Part shown: positions 1 through 7,130 of the stretch, piece after piece
Layout of the letters: the number at the start of each line of letters is the position of its first letter
How positions within the stretch are numbered: the first letter of the stretch is position 1
Source of the DNA: Methylobacterium sp. 10
GTDB lineage: Bacteria; Pseudomonadota; Alphaproteobacteria; Rhizobiales; Beijerinckiaceae
Assembly: GCF_000519085.1 (NCBI RefSeq)
Contig: NZ_KI912577.1
Span: 2,485,331 to 2,549,330 of the forward strand
Direction: 5' to 3'
Length of the DNA stretch: 64,000 nt
Notes under the pieces: model-generated
What the model was told of the DNA's origin: nothing
Databases searched by the model: none
What the model saw: the letters and a program-made list of their open reading frames with translations, nothing else
Translations under genes and position numbers: made by a program

Positions 1-1101
1 GGCATGGGAAACGAGGACGATCCTGGGGGCCGGCTTGTCGTCGTAGAACTGGCTGATGAAGGAGGCGAGCACCTCGTCCGGCGTCATGGAGCGGTCGGCC
101 TTCGGGAAGTAGGCGCGGTTGCCCCAATTCTGGAAGTTGCGGAAGAAAAAGACCTCGATGCAGAACTGGCCGGCCTGCTCATCGAGGGCGAACACGTCCG
201 CCTCCTCGATGCCCTGCGTGTTGACGCCCTGCGTCCCCTGAATCGCCGAGAGCGCGCTGATCCTGTCGCGGAAACGGGCGGCGCGTTCGAACTCGAGCTT
301 CTCGGAGGCGTCCTGCATCTCCTCGCGCATACGGTCCTTCACCGCATTGGACTTGCCCGAGAGGAAGCCCTTCGCATTCTCGGCGAGCGCCTGATACTCC
401 GGCAGGGCGATCTCGCCGGTGCAGGGGCCGGCGCAGCGCTTGATCTGATAGAGCAGGCAGGGCCGGGTGCGGTTCTCGTAATAGCTGTCGCTGCAGGTGC
501 GCAGCAGGAAGGCGCGCTGCAGCGCGTTGACCGTGCGGTTCACCGCCCAGACGGTGGCGAAGGGGCCATAATAGCTGCCCTTGCGCCGCCTGGCGCCGCG
601 ATGCTTGACGATCTGCGGTGCTTCCGAATCCGCCGTGACCAGGATGTAGGGAAACGACTTGTCGTCCCGCATCAGCACGTTGAAGCGGGGCTTCAGCTGC
701 TTAATGAGGTTGGCCTCCAGCAGCAGCGCTTCGGTCTCGGTGGCAGTGGTGACGAATTCCATCGCCGCCGTCTGCGAGATCATCCGGGCGATGCGGTTGG
801 AATGGGCCTGGCCCCTTGCATAGGAGCCCACCCGGGCCTTCAGGTTCTTGGCCTTGCCGACGTAGAGGACGTCGCCCTTCTCGTCGAACATCCGGTAGAC
901 GCCCGGTCCCGACGGCAGCGTGCTCCAGAACCGGCGGATGATCTCCGTGCCGGCCTTGACCGCGCCTTCCTCGAAATCGAAATCGATCTCGGGTCCATCG
1001 TCGATGCGTTCCGGGGTCTCGTCCGCGTCCTCGCGCTCGTCGAACGCATCCGGCGGCAGGTCTTGCTGGGAAGACGGGTCTTTCGCGGGCTGGCGGCTCA
1101 T
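1..1101 (-). CDS. uvrC: UvrC excision nuclease subunit, 3' end cut by window edge
   Basis: UvrC makes the two incisions around a bulky DNA lesion after UvrAB loading. The visible 367 residues hold a GIY-YIG nuclease domain (GVYR at about 67-70 and LYVGKAKN at about 79-86) and the conserved four-Cys segment around [21 protein letters not shown]-type stretch ([15 protein letters not shown]), which binds UvrB in this family, follows. The protein opens with about 55 acidic, Glu/Asp-rich residues that E. coli UvrC lacks. The start is the ATG at 1101. The remaining C-terminal endonuclease and helix-hairpin-helix part lies outside the window. The next gene upstream on the same strand is the CheZ-like gene, 81 nt away, with no functional link. 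Confidence 0.95.
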   Translation of the reverse strand, partial: MSRQPAKDPSSQQDLPPDAFDEREDADETPERIDDGPEIDFDFEEGAVKAGTEIIRRFWSTLPSGPGVYRMFDEKGDVLYVGKAKNLKARVGSYARGQAHSNRIARMISQTAAMEFVTTATETEALLLEANLIKQLKPRFNVLMRDDKSFPYILVTADSEAPQIVKHRGARRRKGSYYGPFATVWAVNRTVNALQRAFLLRTCSDSYYENRTRPCLLYQIKRCAGPCTGEIALPEYQALAENAKGFLSGKSNAVKDRMREEMQDASEKLEFERAARFRDRISALSAIQGTQGVNTQGIEEADVFALDEQAGQFCIEVFFFRNFQNWGNRAYFPKADRSMTPDEVLASFISQFYDDKPAPRIVLVSHA

Positions 1102-1182
1102 GCCCGAGACTTAAGCGCCGGGGATTCGAGAAGGAAGGGGCTCCCGATCCCATCGACCCGCGAAGGTTGGCGCGTTCGCGTC

Positions 1183-1914
1183 TTAATCGAACAGCGCGTC
1201 GATATCGCCCTGGTCCACATGGCCCGGATCGCTGTCGAGCTTGGGTCCGTTGAGGAGCGAGCTTTCATCGTCGATGCTGGGGGCTTGCGGCACGACGCCG
1301 AGAATTTCGCTGAACGTGTCGAGACCGCCCCAGGCTTCGATCATGCGATCGAGATGCTCCTCGATGAACTTGAGCACGCCCACGATCTTGTTGATGCGCT
1401 GGCCGGTGAGATCCTGGAAGTTGCAGGCCTCATAGGCGACGATCACGCGCTCGAGGATCATGTCGACGTTCTCGGCTCCGGCGGCATTGCGCATGGCCCG
1501 CAATACGCCGGCATTGGTCTCGATCTCCTCCAGGGCGCCGAGGATCGTGCTCGTGGCGAGCTCGGTGGATTCCACCACCGCGTCGAGTTCGCCAGCGACA
1601 CGCTTCATTCCCTTCCCGGTATTCTCCGAGTGATAGAGTGTGGCGATCTCCTGCTTGGTCCGTGTGATCGCGCCCTTCATCACGTCGAGCTCGGAGCGCA
1701 TGGCGAAGGCCTCGTTGAGCTCCTTCCGGCAGGCTTCGATCGTCTCGACGGTGCTGGTCTGCGTGATGCGGCGAAGATCCTGTATCGCCGAGAGGATCTC
1801 ATCGAGCTTCACGTCGTCGGCGCCGGAACGCTCGGCGGCGTGCACGACCTCCGCGACGGGTCGGACGCTTGCCAAACCGAGGCTGTCTTCGATGCGGTAG
1901 CGCTTCATGTTCAT
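1183..1914 (-). CDS. cheZ: CheZ-family chemotaxis phosphatase
   Basis: This 243-residue, mostly helical protein carries the CheZ signature FQDLTGQRINKIV near residue 167. The Asp and Gln of that motif are the catalytic residues for CheY-P dephosphorylation in the family. The C-terminus ends DQGDIDALFD, like the acidic CheY-binding tail of CheZ after a loose linker. It is expected to work in the cytoplasm on phosphorylated CheY-like regulators. No cheA, cheW or cheY lies nearby; it sits alone upstream of uvrC. Two start codons are possible, ATG 1914 and ATG 1908, and neither has a strong ribosome-binding site. The family assignment is firm; the actual CheY partner is unknown. Confidence 0.85.
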   Translation of the reverse strand: MNMKRYRIEDSLGLASVRPVAEVVHAAERSGADDVKLDEILSAIQDLRRITQTSTVETIEACRKELNEAFAMRSELDVMKGAITRTKQEIATLYHSENTGKGMKRVAGELDAVVESTELATSTILGALEEIETNAGVLRAMRNAAGAENVDMILERVIVAYEACNFQDLTGQRINKIVGVLKFIEEHLDRMIEAWGGLDTFSEILGVVPQAPSIDDESSLLNGPKLDSDPGHVDQGDIDALFD

Positions 1915-2217
1915 CGGGGATGATCAGCCGGCGGGAGTAACTGGGTCGAATGGCGGGGCACGCGTGGTTCGGGCGCGACGTCCTGAGGAACGACGCGGAT
2001 CCCGATACGAGAGGCCTTCGAGCCACCATCCGACAAAGTGGTTGCCATTTCTTCAACAGACAAAAGAACGTGTGCGGTTTTACCGAAGATTCATGCTGTT
2101 TTTGAAAGCGACCAATCGAGCCGCAATGGACTGAACGATTCACCACGTTCTTTCACGTAATTCTCGCCCCGTCCGGCCAGCCTAGCGCTCAGGTTGATGA
2201 TGGCTGGGAGTAGTCGC
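1915..2217. promoter_or_regulatory. Divergent intergenic region with a 10-bp perfect inverted repeat
   Basis: This 303-nt stretch separates the minus-strand cheZ from the plus-strand L,D-transpeptidase and must hold both promoters. It is AT-richer than the flanking genes from about 2040 to 2160. The sequence AAAGAACGTG at 2063-2072 recurs as its exact reverse complement CACGTTCTTT at 2144-2153, with 71 nt between. I see no gene in it. A regulator-binding or looping role is only inference. Confidence 0.4.
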
Positions 2218-3018
2218 GTGTTGAAGCGTATCGAGTTGTGCGTTGCCATGGCTTGCCTGGCGGCGACGGTGACGGGTGGAGCCGCACAGGCTCAGTCATC
2301 CCCCGGCCAATATGGTGGCGGCTTCATCGAATTCCTGGTGACCGGCAACGGAACGCTGCCGCGTCCCCGGCGAGCCGGCCTCGCGGATGACGGCGTGCTC
2401 CCGCGCCACCCGGCCGCCCAGGGCTATGGTGGCGCGCCGATGCCGCGGGTGCTCTATTCGGGCGATCGCGTGCCCGACGTCGATCCCTATCTCGCTCCCG
2501 CGCACACGCGGCTCGCCGCTCTGCCGTCGCAGGCCGTGCCAGAGATGCAGGGCGCAGCGATCGAGCGCACGCCCGACCCGCGCTATGCCCGACAGGTCGT
2601 CGCCTTCGATGGGCGGCAGAAGCCCGGCTCCATCGTCATCGATACCCGAACGAAGTTCCTCTACCTCGTCCAGCCGGCCGGTCAGGCCATCCGCTACGGC
2701 ATCGGTGTCGGTCGCCCGGGCTTCGCCTGGTCGGGGATGAAGACGATCAGCCAGAAACGCGAATGGCCGGACTGGACGCCTCCGGCGGAGATGCTCCAGC
2801 GCCGCCCCGACCTGCCGCGTCACATGGCGGGCGGACCGGCCAATCCTCTGGGAGCGCGGGCGCTCTATCTCGGCTCGTCCCTCTACCGGATCCACGGTAC
2901 CAACGAGCCGCACACGATCGGGCAATCCGTCTCGTCGGGCTGCATCCGGATGATGAACGAGGACGTCATCGACCTGTATGAACGCACGCCCGTGGGGACG
3001 CGGGTCGAAGTCCTGTAA
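2218..3018 (+). CDS. L,D-transpeptidase (YkuD domain), exported
   Basis: L,D-transpeptidases form 3-3 peptidoglycan crosslinks or anchor outer-membrane proteins to the wall, using a catalytic Cys in the periplasm. The C-terminal domain shows the YkuD pattern: a His in IHGTNEPH and the nucleophile Cys in SVSSGCIRMMNED. The N-terminus (LKRIELCVAMACLAATVTGG, ending AAQA) looks like a signal peptide. A GTG start at 2218 is preferred because GGGAG lies 7 nt upstream; in-frame TTG/ATG codons at 2194-2200 give nine more residues but lack a good site. About 110 linker residues precede the catalytic domain. A terminator follows the gene. The specific reaction cannot be told from sequence. Confidence 0.88.
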   Translation: MLKRIELCVAMACLAATVTGGAAQAQSSPGQYGGGFIEFLVTGNGTLPRPRRAGLADDGVLPRHPAAQGYGGAPMPRVLYSGDRVPDVDPYLAPAHTRLAALPSQAVPEMQGAAIERTPDPRYARQVVAFDGRQKPGSIVIDTRTKFLYLVQPAGQAIRYGIGVGRPGFAWSGMKTISQKREWPDWTPPAEMLQRRPDLPRHMAGGPANPLGARALYLGSSLYRIHGTNEPHTIGQSVSSGCIRMMNEDVIDLYERTPVGTRVEVL

Positions 3019-3038
3019 GCGACGGCCGGCGACCGATC

Positions 3039-3080
3039 AAAAAAAACCCGGCGCGTGAGGACACGCGCCGGGCTTGTCTC
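3039..3080. terminator. Bidirectional rho-independent terminator
   Basis: An 11-bp GC-rich stem (CCCGGCGCGTG with CACGCGCCGGG, 3047-3072) with a 4-nt loop is preceded by eight As at 3039-3046. On the minus strand these become a U-run, so it terminates the DUF2076 gene well. It also stands 20 nt after the plus-strand transpeptidase stop and can stop that transcript too. Confidence 0.85.
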
Positions 3081-3121
3081 GTCAGTGGTCAATCACGCAC
3101 GGTGAGGCGCGCGGCGCGGGC

Positions 3122-3829
3122 TCAAACCCAATCGTCGTCGCCGCCGCCACCGAGGTCGCCGCCAAAATCGCTACCCGGATCGCTGTCGAACGACGCGTCC
3201 TGGAAATCGTTTCCGCCGCCGAGGGCCGAGCCGAGATCCTCGTTACCGGCCGCGGCTCCTGCCGAAGGAAGGCCCGCCGCCGCCGCACTGCCGAGGGCCG
3301 AATGTCCGCCGGCAAAGGCGTTGGACAGAGCGCTGCCGAGCAGCATGCCGCCGGCGGCACCCGCCGCCATCGGAAGGGCCGTCGCCATGAAGCCGCCGCC
3401 ACGGGCGGGCGCCGCCTGCTGGCCGGCCCAGGGACCACCCTGCTGCGGTCCGCCGTAACCCGGCTGCTGCCCATATCCGGGCTGCTGACCGTATCCCTGC
3501 TGCGGCCCACCCTGGCCGCCCCAAGGCTGGCCGGACGGACGCTGGGGTTCCGGCTGGCGCGCCCCCCCGCCGAAGATGCTCGACAGGAAGCCGCCACCGC
3601 CGCCCTGGGGCTGCTGGGCCGCCTGTCGTGCCTGTTCGAGCTGCTCGTTCAGGCTCTTGATCGCCTCTTCCTGGACATAGATCAGCTGCGCCATCGCATA
3701 GGGCGCATAGGGCTGAGCGCGGAGCTTGTCCGCGATGAAGCGCTCGGCATCGGCGTCGCGGGGCTGGCTCGCGGCCTGCTCCAGACGCTGGAAAATGCCG
3801 CCGATGACCTCGCGTTCTTCGCTGTTCAT
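3122..3829 (-). CDS. DUF2076 family protein with Gly/Gln/Tyr low-complexity middle
   Basis: The first about 75 residues (MNSEEREVIGGIFQRLEQAA... with LIYVQEEAIKSLNEQL) match the DUF2076 family as I know it, a predicted helical domain of unknown function. The middle, about 75-150, is low-complexity: Gly-rich, with repeats such as GYGQQPGYGQQPGYGG, resembling prion-like sequence. A hydrophobic Ala/Gly stretch (MATALPMAAGAAGGMLLGSAL) follows near 152-172, and the tail is acidic, rich in Asp and Gly, ending GDDDWV. The start ATG at 3829 has AGGAGG 9 nt upstream. It is monocistronic with its own terminator at 3039-3080. Function is unknown; a possible link to envelope stress or protein assembly is speculation. 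Confidence 0.8.
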   Translation of the reverse strand: MNSEEREVIGGIFQRLEQAASQPRDADAERFIADKLRAQPYAPYAMAQLIYVQEEAIKSLNEQLEQARQAAQQPQGGGGGFLSSIFGGGARQPEPQRPSGQPWGGQGGPQQGYGQQPGYGQQPGYGGPQQGGPWAGQQAAPARGGGFMATALPMAAGAAGGMLLGSALSNAFAGGHSALGSAAAAGLPSAGAAAGNEDLGSALGGGNDFQDASFDSDPGSDFGGDLGGGGDDDWV

Positions 3830-3944
3830 GGGGTCGTCCTCCTGAGAGAAGCCTGCGGGCCAATGCCGCCCCGGCGCCTCCGAGATGGGGTGGCGCCACA
3901 GGCTTTGTCAGGGGGTCAACGCGAACTTCGCCGTTGCGGATGCA

Positions 3945-3963
3945 CTGGGAATCCCGTTCCCAG
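3945..3963. repeat. Short perfect inverted repeat upstream of the DUF2076 gene
   Basis: CTGGGAA and TTCCCAG flank a 5-nt spacer, about 115 nt upstream of the DUF2076 start codon. The spacing suits a dimeric repressor or activator site, but no regulator is encoded next to it, so the role is only a guess. Confidence 0.3.
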
Positions 3964-4016
3964 CATGAAATTTCCGACAGGAAACGGGGCGGACAGCGGC
4001 AAGCCCCTGTCGCGCA

Positions 4017-4049
4017 ACAAAAAAGAGCCCGACCTCTCGGCCGGGCTCC
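4017..4049 (-). terminator. Rho-independent terminator downstream of the outer-membrane protein gene
   Basis: Read on the minus strand, GAGCCCGGCCGAGAGGTCGG closes with CGGGCTC into a GC-rich hairpin followed by six Us. It lies about 55 nt after the porin-like gene stop at 4102 and is the obvious end of that transcript. Confidence 0.85.
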
Positions 4050-4063
4050 TTATCGGGATCTGA

Positions 4064-4087
4064 GGTCACCGCCCTGAGGCGGTGACC
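4064..4087. other. Perfect 10-bp hairpin between the Omp stop codon and its terminator
   Basis: GGTCACCGCC and GGCGGTGACC pair around the loop CTGA. There is no U-run, so it is not itself an intrinsic terminator. Its place just inside the 3' untranslated region of a probably abundant outer-membrane mRNA suggests a stabilising structure against 3' exonucleases; that is inference. Confidence 0.5.
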
Positions 4088-4101
4088 GGATACGCCAAGT
4101 C

Positions 4102-4947
4102 CTAGTACGAGCCGAACTTGTAGTTCAGGCCGGCGCGGACGACGGCGAACTCGGACTCACGAGCAGCAACCGAGGGGCTGATGGTCAGGAGGCCATTGGG
4201 GCCGGCAGACGCGTTGAACACCGAGCGACCGCCACGGTTGTTCCTGTCGTTCTCGAGGTTCACGTACAGACCTTCGACCTTCAGGGTCACGGCCGACGAC
4301 TTGAAGAAGTTGAAGAACGAGTCGGTGGGGAGAGCGTACTCGATACCACCACCAGCGGTGTAGCCGGTGCGGAAGTCTTCGCCACCCGTGGCGCCGTCGC
4401 CGTAGGCGAAGCCGCCGGTGCCGTACACGAGGGTGCGGTCGAAGGCGTAACCGATACGGCCGCGAACGGTGCCGAAGAAGTTCATCTCGTTGCCCGGGAT
4501 ACGGACCGAGGTGGGGCTGACGAGAGCGCCGGCGGCGGGGCTGATGGTGCCGGCCACGGTGCGGCTCTTGTTGCCGAAGTCGGTGTACTGGGCGTCAGCT
4601 TCGATACCGACGACCACGCCCGAACCCGGGGTGAACTGGTAGTTGTAGCCGACCTGGCCACCGCCGACGAAGCCTTCGAGGTCGTTGCCGCCGTTGGTGG
4701 ACACGACCACCGGGGTGCGGGTGAAGGAGTTCAGCACCGAACCGCCGGGGAGGGTGTAGCGGTCGCTGTTGCTACCGGCGTCGAAGCCGTAACCGGCGTT
4801 GATACCGAAGTAGGCGCCCGTCCAGGTGAACACCGGCACCGGCACGAAGACCGGGGGGGCGGCGCGACGCGGAAGGTCGGCGGCGAAAGCGGAACCGGCG
4901 ATGACGATGCCGGCGAGGGCGGTCGTGCCGCGAAGGAAGGATTTCAT
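4102..4947 (-). CDS. Outer-membrane beta-barrel protein (Omp25/Omp31-like)
   Basis: This 281-residue protein has a clear signal peptide (MKSFLRGTTALAGIVIAGSAFA, cleavage expected after AFA), a Pro-rich linker and then the opening beta-strand pattern FTWTGAYFGINAGYGF seen in rhizobial Omp25/31-type surface proteins. The rest alternates polar and hydrophobic residues, with Gly-rich turns, and ends in an aromatic strand (VVRAGLNYKFGSY), as expected for an eight-stranded barrel. The ribosome-binding site GAGGA stands 8 nt before the ATG. Two hairpins follow the stop. It is expected in the outer membrane, probably as an abundant structural protein rather than a large-pore porin. The exact ligand or role is not visible. 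Confidence 0.88.
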   Translation of the reverse strand: MKSFLRGTTALAGIVIAGSAFAADLPRRAAPPVFVPVPVFTWTGAYFGINAGYGFDAGSNSDRYTLPGGSVLNSFTRTPVVVSTNGGNDLEGFVGGGQVGYNYQFTPGSGVVVGIEADAQYTDFGNKSRTVAGTISPAAGALVSPTSVRIPGNEMNFFGTVRGRIGYAFDRTLVYGTGGFAYGDGATGGEDFRTGYTAGGGIEYALPTDSFFNFFKSSAVTLKVEGLYVNLENDRNNRGGRSVFNASAGPNGLLTISPSVAARESEFAVVRAGLNYKFGSY

Positions 4948-5218
4948 GGTCTGGTCCTCTACTCATTAGCGCGGCCGCCTTTTTGGGAGCGGTCCTGCGC
5001 AATTCCCCGTCTATAACTCAGCATCCGTCAGGAAGCTGTTGCATCGCAACCACGCCGAGTGTGTCGAACACGGCCCCTTTGTGGCAGCGACCACCTCACC
5101 AGAGGCAACGCATAGCCAGAACACCGTCGAACGGCCAAGGTTCACGTAAGGCCACGCTTTTTGCGCCCCTTGGCGAATGACAGATTGTCGCAGCCCCTGG
5201 CCGCCACTATTTCCGCTG

Positions 5219-5989
5219 CTAGGCAGCAAGAACGATCGCGGAGATCAGTCGGCCGTAATCGGCCTCTCCCCGGTGTGTCGTGCGCCGATAGCTATAGAAG
5301 CGGTCGGGATCGCCGTAGGTGCAAAGACCCAGAGTCGATGCCTTCTCTATGCCGGCCTCCCGCAGGCGGCGCGCGATGAAGCCGGGCAGGTCGAACTGGG
5401 CGTGCCCGTCGCGCTCGCCCGGCGCGAAATGGGCGTCCGGTTCCGGAACCTCCTCGGCAAAGCGGGCGCGGAAATCGTCCCCGACTTCGTAGGCGGCTTG
5501 CGAGATCGTGGGGCCGAGCACAGCGACGATGTCGGCCCGGTCCGAGCCGAGCCGCTCCATCGCCTCCACCGTGGCGGCGATCACACCGGTCAACGCTCCC
5601 TTCCATCCCGCATGGGCGGCACCGACGACGCGACCGACGGGATCGGCGAACAGGATGGGGCCACAATCCGCCGTGGCGATGCCCAGGGCGAGGTTCGGCA
5701 CGCGCGTCACCATCGCGTCGGCGCGGGGGCGGTCGGCGAGGGCCATGGGACCTTCGATGATGGCGACCTCGGCGGAGTGAACCTGGTACAGGCTGACGAG
5801 ATGGCTCGGCGCGACGCCGAGATGCCCGGCCATGCGGCTCCGGTTCTCCGCCACCAGTGCGGGCTCGTCCTGCGAGCCGAGGCCGCCGTTGAGACTGGCA
5901 TAGAGGCCGTGGGAGACGCCGCCGGCACGGGTGAAGAAGGCATGTCTGATGCCGGGCTGTCCCACGAGGCTGGGCGCTTCGATATACAT
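5219..5989 (-). CDS. pgeF: PgeF/YfiH-type multicopper polyphenol oxidase-fold protein
   Basis: The family (YfiH, LACC1/FAMIN, PgeF) is known for purine nucleoside phosphorylase/deaminase activity and, in E. coli, for editing wrongly incorporated L-Ser in peptidoglycan precursors. The metal/active-site signature is complete: His in SLYQVHSAEV (about residue 71), Cys in IATADCGPILF and His in GAAHAGWKG. The C-terminus RFYSYRRTTHRGEADYGRLIS is also typical. At 256 residues it has the normal length. The start ATG at 5989 faces the coiled-coil gene divergently across about 175 nt. No conserved partner gene is adjacent. Confidence 0.92.
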   Translation of the reverse strand: MYIEAPSLVGQPGIRHAFFTRAGGVSHGLYASLNGGLGSQDEPALVAENRSRMAGHLGVAPSHLVSLYQVHSAEVAIIEGPMALADRPRADAMVTRVPNLALGIATADCGPILFADPVGRVVGAAHAGWKGALTGVIAATVEAMERLGSDRADIVAVLGPTISQAAYEVGDDFRARFAEEVPEPDAHFAPGERDGHAQFDLPGFIARRLREAGIEKASTLGLCTYGDPDRFYSYRRTTHRGEADYGRLISAIVLAA

Positions 5990-6163
5990 GAGCCGTGTCC
6001 GTCCTTTGGCGATTGCGGGCCGAGCTATAGCATCAGCCCGCTCCGCGGGGTGGTCGCGCGCGGCCTGTCGGTGACCGCATATCGGGACGAGGAAATTTTC
6101 TTAACCTTTACGCTTCGTTAAGCATGGTTTGATCGAATGCTCCTGCACACGAGGACGCGAGCG

Positions 6164-6733
6164 ATGTCGGAACCAGCCCGTCACTACCAGGCACAGGATT
6201 CAAACGGACGTCCGACGCCCGGACCGTTGCGGGATTGGCTGGCCGCCATGAAGGCGGCGACCACGTCCGCCGAGCAGGCCCCGGCCGCTGAAAAGGTGGC
6301 GTCGTTCGAGAGACCGGCGTCGCCGGAGAAGGCCGAGCCGCAGGCCTCGTCCTGGTCGCCCCGGGTGGTCCCGCCGCCGGCCCGGACCGAGGTCGCCGAG
6401 GATAGCGACGTCTCCGAACTGATGGCCGAGAACCTGATGCTCAAGGCCAAGCTCAAGGTCGAAGGCGAACGCTATGATCAGCTGCAGGGGCTTCTCGCTC
6501 AGGAACTGCGCCGCCTGCGGTCGCATGTGGAGAAAGAGATGGCCGAGCTTCACGACCTGCGCGCCGAGCGCGACCGCCTCGCCGAACTCCAGACGATCTT
6601 CGTCGAGAAGCTCGACGAGGCCCGCTCGCGCTCAGAGAGCGATGCCGAGGAGCTGGCTCAGGCCTGTTCCGACCGCGACCTCTGGATGGCTCGGGCCGAG
6701 GCGCTCGCCCAGCCTCTGTTTCAGAAGCGCTGA
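6164..6733 (+). CDS. Unknown protein with disordered N-terminus and C-terminal coiled coil
   Basis: I do not recognise this 189-residue protein. Residues 1-85 are polar and rich in Pro, Ala and Glu (probably disordered). From about 85 to the end (ELMAENLMLKAKLKVEGERY onward) heptad-like Leu and long Glu/Arg/Lys runs predict a continuous coiled coil. There is no signal peptide or membrane segment, so it is probably cytoplasmic. The start ATG at 6164 is chosen over ATG 6137 because GAGGA lies 8 nt before it. The upstream region contains CTTAAC and GTTAAG as an inverted pair (6100-6122). A hairpin terminator follows 30 nt after the stop. A scaffold or polarity role would be a guess. Confidence 0.7.
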   Translation: MSEPARHYQAQDSNGRPTPGPLRDWLAAMKAATTSAEQAPAAEKVASFERPASPEKAEPQASSWSPRVVPPPARTEVAEDSDVSELMAENLMLKAKLKVEGERYDQLQGLLAQELRRLRSHVEKEMAELHDLRAERDRLAELQTIFVEKLDEARSRSESDAEELAQACSDRDLWMARAEALAQPLFQKR

Positions 6734-6762
6734 ACACCCCTCTCCTACAGTCCGAAAGACGA

Positions 6763-6791
6763 AGGGCCGCCCCATGAGGGCGGCCCTTCCA
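6763..6791. terminator. GC-rich hairpin shared by the coiled-coil gene and the opposing small mRNA
   Basis: GAAGGGCCGCC pairs with GGCGGCCCTTC around a 7-nt loop. It follows the plus-strand coiled-coil gene by 30 nt and, read on the minus strand, is the first strong hairpin followed by a U-rich tail (UCGUCUUUC) after the small reading frame at 6845-6919. It therefore probably ends both converging transcripts. Confidence 0.65.
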
Positions 6792-6844
6792 TTGCCGAAC
6801 CGCTTGTCCGTTCGGCCGAACCCGGTGAGGCGTCCTCTAACGCG

Positions 6845-6919
6845 CTAGGCGTGCGCGCCGGAGGCGACGTTCCAGGTCCGGTGAGCCGAGGTAAGCGGCT
6901 GATTTAGGCAATGAGACAC
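6845..6919 (-). CDS. 24-residue small protein gene with extended Shine-Dalgarno (rreB/rreR-like small mRNA)
   Basis: On the minus strand a GTG at 6919-6917 opens a 24-codon frame ending TAG; the peptide begins MSHCLNQPLTSAHRTWNV and ends ASGAHA. Directly upstream lies the 17-nt stretch at 6919-6935, complementary without mismatch to the 16S rRNA 3' tail. After the stop come a 7-bp hairpin (GCCGAAC/GTTCGGC, 6794-6816) and the terminator at 6763-6791, so a small mRNA of roughly 170-200 nt is predicted. From established knowledge, rreB of Bradyrhizobium has this architecture: very long SD, GTG start, tiny ORF, tight 30S binding, poor translation. The peptide itself is not one I recognise. Assignment to the class is inference from architecture. 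Confidence 0.7.
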   Translation of the reverse strand: MSHCLNQPLTSAHRTWNVASGAHA

Positions 6920-6935
6920 TGGATCACCTCCTTTC
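6919..6935 (-). promoter_or_regulatory. 17-nt extended Shine-Dalgarno, perfect complement of the 16S rRNA 3' end
   Basis: The minus strand reads GAAAGGAGGTGATCCAG, with the last G being the first base of the GTG start codon. The plus strand reads CTGGATCACCTCCTTTC, the universal 16S rRNA 3' tail. Normal ribosome-binding sites here match 4-6 nt, so this one is exceptional. The GGAGG-to-GTG spacing of 7 nt is optimal. Such a site can trap 30S subunits rather than merely aid initiation. Confidence 0.85.
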
Positions 6936-7130
6936 GTTCGTTGCGAGAACCCCAAGCTAGTCACGGATCTGCAGCTTGAAAAGCCCCGATGCGGTAGGCG
7001 CGGCGCCTCGCCGCTGCGGGCATCCTTTCGCTCGCCCGGGCCCGTCGCATAAAACCTTCGACGGATGGCGGCGGAATGCCCGCGCGCGGGGCAACGCCGT
7101 TAACGCTAGGCGTTCGAATGTCACATCGGA

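Noticed and set aside
4..1923. 639-codon plus-strand open frame across uvrC and cheZ
   Set aside because: It runs antisense to two genes with clear family motifs; long antisense frames are expected from codon bias in GC-rich DNA. The same applies to 12034-14127, 22979-24649, 31064-32965, 34529-36931 and 41399-43999.
3945..3990. EcfG (general stress sigma) promoter for the DUF2076 gene
   Set aside because: A GGAAC element is present on the minus strand, but no CGTT-like -10 lies 16-17 nt downstream.
6100..6122. CtrA-type site (TTAA-N7-TTAA) upstream of the coiled-coil gene
   Set aside because: The two elements are an inverted CTTAAC/GTTAAG pair with 11 nt between, not the direct TTAA-N7-TTAA spacing of a CtrA box.
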